Assembly: GCA_017527495.1 (NCBI GenBank)
Contig: JAFXPY010000023.1
Location: forward strand, 1 to 32,217
DNA length: 32,217 nucleotides
Direction of reading: 5' to 3'
Origin: Paludibacteraceae bacterium
Lineage (GTDB): Bacteria > Bacteroidota > Bacteroidia > Bacteroidales > Paludibacteraceae
Shown here: in pieces, positions 10,019 through 18,000 of the stretch
How the letters are laid out: every line of letters begins with the position of its first letter
Numbering within the stretch: the stretch's first letter is position 1
Translations under genes and position numbers: made by a program
The notes under the pieces: model-generated
Seen by the model: only the letters and a program-made list of their open reading frames with translations
Told to the model about the DNA's origin: nothing
The model's database searches: none

Positions 10019-10978
10019 TTATGCACGCACCCTGTTTGAAAGTGCTTTTTGTGATTTCCATACAGCAAACGAGGCTGACATAATTAGCAGTAGTACAACT
10101 CCATTGCCCAAGGGTATCTGATCAGGGTCGTTCGGATTGCCCGGAGGACCGGGAGTTTCTTGGGCAATAAGGTAGATATTTTGAGTATTAAACCAGCCAT
10201 TGAACAAACTATAACGTTCGTCTGTTGGGGTAACACCAATAGATGCCAAATAAGTATAAAGTTCAGCGACCCAATCTTCAGTAACGGTGAATGTACCATC
10301 ACCATTGTCGGTTATACCTTCAGGGTCTTGAAGGTCAAGGAAGTCAAGTACCCAATCCGGATAGACATCGTCAAGACCTGAACCTCGGAAGGTAAAATTC
10401 CGAGCATAATTTCGATTCAGCCCGCTCCAGTTGATATTATTCAGCGAGTAACTATCATTTCTTACAGAGCTATTAGAGCGAGGTAGTGAGAATGAATTTA
10501 CAGCAGAACCGATTGCATATTGCTGACCTCTATTTGTACCGCCATAATATGAAGTACGATTCATTCCTCCGCCTACTGATTTTGTTGTTGCCCCACTTGA
10601 GAGATGAAGCCCGGAATGTCTTCCAGTCGTATAACCTACTCTATAATTAGACGAGACAGCTCGATTAGGCATTGCAGACGGGCTATAAGATTTCACTCTG
10701 CTTTGCGTTTTGTGAGTGAGTGTATTTTTTCCACCGCTGAAAGACAGATTACCTGTTGCTCGAGGCGCTCTGACATCTAAAGTTGAGGTAAAAGCTGAGC
10801 CTGAGGGAGCAGAGATGGGGGCATAGCCACCTGATATGATAGGACTTACTGTTGCAGAGGAATAAGATGTGTCTTGCTCGTTGTTGTCAGAAAAAAAGCT
10901 ATAGCTACCGAAAAAGAAATAGTTGACTGCAAAAATCAACACAATGGAAAGTGATATACTTATAATTAATCGACGCAT
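10019..10978 (-). CDS. Ser/Asn/Tyr-rich protein with N-terminal and C-terminal membrane segments
   Basis: This 319-aa protein is not recognised as a family. Residues 4-23 are a hydrophobic segment after MRR, acting as a signal anchor or uncleaved signal. Residues about 35-195 are low-complexity and rich in Ser, Gly, Asn, Tyr and Arg. A more ordered acidic block with WVLDFLDLQDPEG and DNGDGTFTVTEDWVAELY follows at about 205-270, then a Pro/Gly/Asn linker (PGPPGNPNDPD). The tail has three parts: a Pro-Leu-Gly-Asn-Gly motif, a hydrophobic helix at about 294-308, and a basic end (KSQKALSNRVRA). Such a tripartite tail resembles PEP-CTERM-like sorting tails handled by exosortase-type enzymes, but assignment to a named class is inference. 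It precedes the 1,171-aa T9SS cargo gene by 39 bp and has its own candidate promoter at 11072-11100. Confidence 0.7.
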   Translation of the reverse strand: MRRLIISISLSIVLIFAVNYFFFGSYSFFSDNNEQDTSYSSATVSPIISGGYAPISAPSGSAFTSTLDVRAPRATGNLSFSGGKNTLTHKTQSRVKSYSPSAMPNRAVSSNYRVGYTTGRHSGLHLSSGATTKSVGGGMNRTSYYGGTNRGQQYAIGSAVNSFSLPRSNSSVRNDSYSLNNINWSGLNRNYARNFTFRGSGLDDVYPDWVLDFLDLQDPEGITDNGDGTFTVTEDWVAELYTYLASIGVTPTDERYSLFNGWFNTQNIYLIAQETPGPPGNPNDPDQIPLGNGVVLLLIMSASFAVWKSQKALSNRVRA

Positions 10979-11071
10979 ATTTATTTCACAGATCCAAACA
11001 AATCAGTCAATTACTATTATATTTGTTTATTTGAACCTTAATTAGTTTATAAAAAATTACAATCAAGAGTG

Positions 11072-11100
11072 CAAAATTAATACTTTTTTTCGACCCACAA
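11072..11100 (-). promoter_or_regulatory. Candidate Bacteroidota promoter for unit B
   Basis: Read on the minus strand, TAATTTTG (plus 11072-11079) matches the -7 consensus TAnnTTTG. A TTG (plus 11098-11100) lies 18 nt upstream as the -33 element, slightly closer than the 20 nt seen at other promoters in this window. The predicted leader before the ATG at 10978 is roughly 85-90 nt. Confidence 0.5.
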
Positions 11101-11182
11101 TGTATTTTTTAAGTTTTTTTAATAAAAAACTCTCGAAATGACAATGTTATAAGTACAAATCACGAATAAAAACCATTCATTT

Positions 11183-11211
11183 AGTTATGCAGGCATTTTG
11201 CCTGTATAACT
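11183..11211 (-). terminator. Hairpin terminator of unit A
   Basis: The arms at 11183-11195 and 11199-11211 form a 13-bp stem (one non-Watson-Crick pair) with a 3-nt loop. It is 13 bp downstream of the minus-strand stop at 11225. The T-tract is not immediate: TTTTTA comes about 10 nt later. Termination or 3'-end protection is therefore likely but less certain than for the other terminators. Confidence 0.65.
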
Positions 11212-11224
11212 AATTGAGGATTGC

Positions 11225-12010
11225 TTATTCGGTCACAGCTGTTTTTCTTTTTTTATAGAATATGTAGGCTGTTGCCATTGCAACAAGCATCATGATTGGC
11301 ATACCTTGGATTGGTTCAGGTTCGGCACCAGTAGGTACCCATTCTGTACCATTATATACATATTCTACACCATCTTCAACTTTTGTGTCACCGATATTCG
11401 GTCCGCCGCCACCCGGGATTGGCAACCATGCCTCTTCTTCTTCATCCCAATAATTGCCGGCACCATCTTCGGTACTTACACCCGACACATACACGCGACG
11501 CAACGAAGATATTTTGTTTGCCGAATTGGAAGCCAATAATGTCTTGGCACTGGAGATATCGGTTATGACAACTACTCCTGTTGACTTTCTGAGATTAGTT
11601 AAAGAAGCTGAGTTATCTCTGAAAGTTGCATTCGAGGAGTATTGTCTGTACGAGGTACCTCCATTTCCAATGTTGGCTCCGGTATTCTTCATTACGGCAG
11701 CTGAGCTACGATGAAGCTCAGAACTGCCATAAGACGAAATACCTGATTGATAACTTGTCGAATTTGACGATCGATAATTATAATTTGCTCTAACAGACGA
11801 CCTGTTGGTGTTACCAAGTCTGCTGCTATATGAAGATGTACTTCTGAAACTATTATCAATAGTCTTGTTATTTATCATTGGCACAGCTGTTTGCCAAAGA
11901 CCACCTCGCTCATTGGCGGCGAGAACGCCTGTACTAAAACTAAACAACACAATCTGTAAAAGAACTGCTCTGATAAAAATTAATGGTGGATGTGAATATC
12001 TAAGTTTCAT
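11225..12010 (-). CDS. Small Ser/Asn-rich secreted protein with C-terminal membrane tail
   Basis: The protein has 261 aa from the chosen ATG at 12010, or 268 aa from an in-frame ATG at 12031. I prefer 12010 because it gives a compact signal peptide (ending near TGVLAAN) and because AACATAAC precedes it, as at two neighbouring starts. The 12031 ATG has an AGAAGG five bases upstream and remains possible. After the signal, about 120 residues are low-complexity and rich in Ser, Asn, Arg and Tyr (SSYSSRLGNTNRSS). A more ordered stretch ends in WDEEEEAWLPIPGGGG and VEDGVEYVYNGTEWVP. The tail is Pro-Ile-Gln-Gly-Met-Pro, a hydrophobic helix of about 15 residues, then KKRK. Its layout matches the 319-aa protein, though sequence identity is low. 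It lies 14-35 bp after the giant T9SS gene and is probably co-transcribed with it. Family and function are unknown. Confidence 0.7.
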   Translation of the reverse strand: MKLRYSHPPLIFIRAVLLQIVLFSFSTGVLAANERGGLWQTAVPMINNKTIDNSFRSTSSYSSRLGNTNRSSVRANYNYRSSNSTSYQSGISSYGSSELHRSSAAVMKNTGANIGNGGTSYRQYSSNATFRDNSASLTNLRKSTGVVVITDISSAKTLLASNSANKISSLRRVYVSGVSTEDGAGNYWDEEEEAWLPIPGGGGPNIGDTKVEDGVEYVYNGTEWVPTGAEPEPIQGMPIMMLVAMATAYIFYKKRKTAVTE

Positions 12011-12045
12011 TTCTCTTGTTATGTTTGTCATTATACCTTCTGAAA

Positions 12046-15000
12046 TTATTTAACTATTACCTTTTCTACTTTATTTCCAATTTGCAAGAAGTAAACTCCG
12101 GCTGCCGGCACTGAGATGTTGACACTTTGTGAAGCATTAGGCTGATATTTAATCAGCTTACCTACTGCATCGAAACAATAGATGTTAGCATGTTCATTGC
12201 CGAGGTTGATTTGGAGAGTATTACCCATTACATACACTTTCAAATCTCCACCTTGTTCTTCTTGATTTACTATGTCTGTTGCAACTTCTGCCTTACGGAA
12301 GAGAACACGCAATGAGAAACGCTCGCTTGTTGTTCCTTCGGCAAGTTGGCATACATAATCGTCAAGCATAAGGTCGGTAATATTGTTGAGGTCGTTGTCG
12401 TAGAGCAATACGGATTCAACGCGCGTCATAAAGTTGGTATTACCGAGTGAGAAATACATGTCGTCTGCCTTTGGAGCGAACACGGTCAGAGGAATATTCT
12501 TTGTTGCAACAAGCGTGTCAGGCAGTGCAGCAAAGGCAAGGTCACCACAAGCTATTGAGGTATAAATGAGCGGCAACGAACCTTCTTTCGACATCTTGGT
12601 CAGGTCGTAGTCAATTTCATACTCCTCTGTGAACTTGTCTGGGTGCAGATAGAAGTTGGTCTGGTCGCGTTTGCCTGTTTGGTCGCTACCGAAGTAGAGT
12701 TTGAGCCATTGTGTCGGAACATTCTCGCTTACCAATTCGCCGGCCGGTTTTTTCTTTGTAAATGCTGAGGCGGCAAATGAGAGTGAACCGGACTTAGCAG
12801 CTTGATAGAAGAACGGTGTGTTAGGATAGATGACTTCCGGAACATACTGGTCGAACACATCATAGTCGTCAGGAGATACTGTTGATATCTTCAGTTGGTC
12901 TTCAACTGAAGCATAGTTGCATGTGAAGATATGTGTGTATGGTGATACAACATAGTTCCATCCATTCTCACCATCACCGAGGTTACCTTTGTAAGCTGTT
13001 ACAGCAACTGTCTTTCCGTCTGCAGGTTTAGCGTAGGTGATTGGGAAGTAATATTCGCAATAGTATTTCGAAGCCGACAAGAGGTTATAACCTTTGTTGG
13101 CAGCCACATTAGCATCTTCAAGAACTTTCCAGTTGCCTGTTACACCGCTCTCTGCACGACTTGCACCGTCGTAGTACATCATGGTGAAGTTGGCGCCAAG
13201 CGTTGCTTTCTTGCCATTTGAGAAGGTGATGTTGTCAACAACCGACTTGATAGGCAAACCGAACGGATAGGTCTGTTGATTGCTTGTTGTGATGAATGAG
13301 TAGTACACTTTGCTGCAAGTCAGAGTTCCATTGTTGATCAAGACAGCCGGTGAGAAAGGTTTGCAACGAAGCACGAGCTTATTGGCTTTCAGCGTTACAC
13401 CTTCGGCTATCTCGAGTTGAGCGTCAGGAGCAACATAGATAGCGTCAACTTGTACATTGGCATTGACTTTCAGTTTTCCGCCACGAACAAATATCACGCT
13501 CTTGTTGTCACCTGCCACAGCACCGAGAGTAGTGTTGCCATTATATATATAAGGTACACGATAGCCATGGCGACTTTCGACAGCACCTGTGTTGTCTTGT
13601 GTCTCGATGAAGAATTTCTCATCTGCAACAAGACCACTTACAGATATATTCAATGTACGGTCGGATTGACGACTGTCTTGAGTATATGTGTTGCCACCTG
13701 CAATTATTTTCCATTTAGCACCTGTTGCAGATGATGAATAGCCATTAGCATTGACAGTTACTGTGTTGGCAGTCCAATCGATGATATCAACATAGTCGCC
13801 GTACTCGCTTGGAGCCGTTGAGTAAGTAGCAGTATATGTTTGATCACCGCTAACAGTACCAATTGCCGGTGTCCAACCGGTAAATGTGTAACTATAGGTT
13901 GCATCATCAGGTCTTGTAGGTGTAGAGCCTGAGTATGTAGGTGTTGCGCCGTATGCAAGCGAACCTGACTGCAACTCTGTGCCATCATAGTTGACGAAAC
14001 GTATTGTGTACTTACGAGCAGAAGCAGTGTATTCAGCAGTATAAGTAGCTTCTGCAGTAACAGCCACGACGGTCGGTGTCCAGCCTTTGAAGGTGTAGTT
14101 TTCAGACACGCTTGATGGCTTGGTTGGAGTCGGCTCGGTGTATGATGTCTTAACTGTTGCAGCTGCTGTATTGTAGTTGAGTGTTACTGTTTGCAACTCA
14201 GTGCCGTCATAGTTGACGAAGTGTATGTCATACTGACGGAGCACATTAGTAAATGTTGCTTTGTACGATTTATCACCCGTAACGGTTGTAAATGCCGGCC
14301 ATGAGTCGAATGTATAGTGATACTGCGCAGTAGAGGTCTTTGTCGGAGTGCCGGCAGGAGCTGTTGGAGTAGCACCATAATCGAGAGTCTGAGTAGCAAA
14401 TACATTATTGTCGCCATCGAGGAAGGTGATAGTATATTTATTTACTGTGCTTGCGAAGTGTGCAGTGTAAGTTTGTGCTCCGGAAACAGCTGCAACGGCA
14501 GGAGTCCAACCATCAAAGGTGTAAGTAAATTCTGCAGTCTTTGCTTTTGTAGGTGTTGCGCCATCATAAGTCGGAGTTGTTCCGTAAGGCACATCCGTGT
14601 CTGTTTCGAGAGTTGTCGAACCATTCTTCCAAGTGATGGTGTAAGAACGCAATGTTGAGGTGTAAACAGCGGTGTATGTTTGAGCACCCGTAACTTCGGC
14701 AATAGCCGGATCCCAGTGGTCGAAGGTGAAGTTGTATTGCGCAGTAGAAGTCTTGGTAGGAGTTGAAGCCGGCGCTGTTGGCAAAGCACCGTAGGTCATA
14801 TCAACTTTCTTATGCACTGTTTCTGTTCCATTCTCTTGAATAGTAACGAATTTGATAGTATATTTCAATGTTGTTGTTTTATACTTGGCAACATAAGTTT
14901 TGTCTTTCGTCACTTTGGCAAGAGCAGTTGTCCAGCCGAGCCACTCGTAGGAGAAGGCCTCTGTACTCTCACGATAAGGTTCGTCGGCAAGTTCCGGATA

Positions 15001-18000
15001 GACAGCCATATCGTTGTAGTTGATAAGTGTATCGGCAAGGAAGGTGTTGTCGTAATCAACGAATGTAACTGTGTATTTGCGCGGTGAAGAAGAATATTGC
15101 GCGATATATTCAGTAGCAGCAGTTACAGGCACAATAGCTTTATCCCATCCAGTGAATGTGTAATCCACAGCTGCAGTAGAGGCCTTTGTAGGTGTAACAC
15201 TACAATATGGCGTTGAGCCTTTGTCCCAGTTCTTTGATTCCAAAACTTTGCCATTATCGTTTTTGAAAGTGATGTTACACTGATAATATTTATCGTAGAA
15301 GTGTGCCGTATAGGTTATATTTGCAGTAACGACCGGCAATTCGTCATTAGCATAAATCGTAGTACCGCCATCTGATGTCCAACCATCCCAAATACATACA
15401 TAGTCAGACGAGCCGGATGATTTAGTAGGAGTAGCACCAAGCCATTCAGGGTTTGTACCATAACCTACGGAATAATTAGTTGTTGAACCATTGATGTTCC
15501 AAGTTACCGTTACTGTCTTAACTTTCCAGCAACCTGCACCGCTATTGTATTCATAATAGTTGTATTTACCATTATTGTCGGCATTGATAGACTTATAGTA
15601 TCCTTCGGCAGTAGGAGTTGATTCTACCTCCCACCAATAGCAGTTTTCGTCCCAAACAAACTTACGAGTACCTGTTGCAGCATCATAGTAGAGATGTTTA
15701 GCATCCGGCGTACCTGCACTAAGTTTAACAAATGCAGCAGGTTTAGCATAAGGATTATTCATAGCATCGCGGAACAAGCACCCGTCTTGCGACCAGCACT
15801 GCCATGTGTCATCCATATAAGTCCAAGTCTTACCGGCAACAGTTCCTGCAGACGCAGCATAAGTTCCGTCACCATTCAACAACTTAGCCGGACTAACAGT
15901 TAAAGCAGTTCTTGTTGTTGTACTTTGCTGCAAATAGTAGCTCGTCTTATTTCCTTGAGCAGCACTGGTGTAGATAACTTCACCGGCGTCTTCGTTGGTA
16001 GAGTGGATGTTTGCACCACTTGGAGTGGTGTATAGACCACCATTGTTGCGAATATCTACCTTACCATGAATGAAGAACTCAGCATCTACGGGCGTTGTTG
16101 AACGAGGGTTCGATGTTCCCCATGTAGGAGAATATGTAGCTCGATATATTTTAGTAGAAGCCCAGTCCGTAGCATCATATGCAACAACGCTAACACCTTT
16201 CATAACCGCAGTACCTTCTTTATTAACTATAAGTTTTGAGCCGGGTAAGAATACAGTGTTTTGTCCGACTTCCATCTCACCATAATTCAGGACGACAGTC
16301 ATATTTGTTGTTATAGGTAAGTCGTAATTGGTTGATGCAAATTCATAACTTACCCAACCTGCTGACAAATCAAGAGTAAGGTTGCCTATTGACGCACCAC
16401 TATTAATTGTCCAAACGCATCGGTCTGTAGTTTCGTCATAGTCTTTCATAACCCATGTGTCCGCACTTACATCATTGTCGTCCATTATAAACATAGAACC
16501 TGATGTTCCTACAAGAGCGATATCATCTTGTCCGGCAACTGTACTCGCCGCATAGAGATGGGTAGACCCAATTGCTCTTGAGCCTGGGCGATAGGTTATA
16601 GGACATTCTATACTTTGATAGAAATAATGTGTTATAGGGAATACTTTTTGACTATTATTAAGCAATGATGACGCATTTGTTCCACCGCACCAGTCACCTA
16701 ATTGGAAACCTTCCAATGAAGTTGAACCTTTTTTGGCTTCTATAGTTCCGGCACCGGTTACGAAACCCCAACAATAAAGTTTAGCACCATTTTCAAGACT
16801 TATGCTTGAACCTTCATTAAGATGTATTTGCCCATAAGGTCCTGAAGCCATACCGATATTGGCACCATATTGTCCATTAACTTTTTGGTAAGCACTGGTT
16901 TCTATTATACCATGGCAAACCAAATTAGCGCCTTTAGCAAATATGAGTTTTCTGAACAATGTTGGCGTGGTTCCTGATGTTGTTGTAAGTGCAGCAGCAC
17001 CAATTGCTTGAACTACACCTTTTCCTGAAGTTCCCGCTTTATAAGGTATAAGCAGTGTTGCATTTGAAGGTAGAATATAATCACCCTTAGGCAAGATATA
17101 GTTGTCGGCAACAAGTACGATTGTAAACGTTCCTGAATTAGTATTTACATAAGTAAATGCTTCTTCAACAGTTTTGAAGGCCGCTTTTTCTGTTGTTCCG
17201 CTATAGACACGACAAACAACAGCACCTGTTACAGAGCCACCGATTGTATAGCGATAACCTTCGGTATATTCCGGTGTGCCGGAAATAATCTCATTAACGA
17301 GTTTTCCTTCTACAACCCACTTGTCCAAATTGGTTTTAATGTTGTAGTAGCCACCTTTAGCCACCACACTGCCGACTTGTGCTGCCGTTGTAAATATGCC
17401 TTGTGTACCACCTGCAGCGTATGCCCAGAATTTACCTTTTTCTATTGTACATTCAGGATCAACAATCAGACTGCCTTGTACTTGTCTTGCTGCTACACCA
17501 ACTGCATAGGCGGTTGTTCCTGTTGCTGTTGCTTTATATGTACCGTCTGTTATATTAGCTTTACCTGCCACTGCATAGTCGCCATCAAATTCGCCTCCGG
17601 CAGCTATTGCACGCTTAGCAGCTTGAAGATATATTCCGTAAGCAGTATTTCCTGCTGTTGCGGCAGCTGTAAATTCATTACCTGCACCGAGCTCAAACTC
17701 ACCTACCCATGGATTGCCATGAGTAGCATTAATTTGAGCATTAGCATAGCAACCATATACTGTCGTAGTGCCGCTGACATCCATTGTAGTATTTGTAACG
17801 GTAGCTTTGCCGTTCTGCATCAAAATTCCATAAGCAGTTGTCGTCTTTGCAGCAATGGTGAAATCACAATTATTAATAGTTACATCACCATAGGACTGAA
17901 CGCCACAAGCAGTAGTTGTTCCTTTTGTTTGAATATCGAATGTGGCTTTCTTTATTGTTGCTGTAGGAGTTGCTACCGCTGATTTTTCAGAAGCACAAGA

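Larger units (their letters stand above)
10979..11224. other. 246-bp intergenic region between units A and B
   Basis: No gene is seen. The region is AT-rich, with runs of A and T at about 11085-11125. It contains the hairpin terminator of the preceding minus-strand gene at 11183-11211 and a candidate promoter for the next one at 11072-11100. Together these mark a boundary between two transcription units. Confidence 0.7.

Noticed and set aside
10019-12010. Firm assignment of the two small proteins to a named exosortase substrate class
   Set aside because: The tail layout fits, but the motifs (PLGNG and PIQGMP) differ from each other and from the classical Pro-Glu-Pro, and no processing enzyme is in the window.
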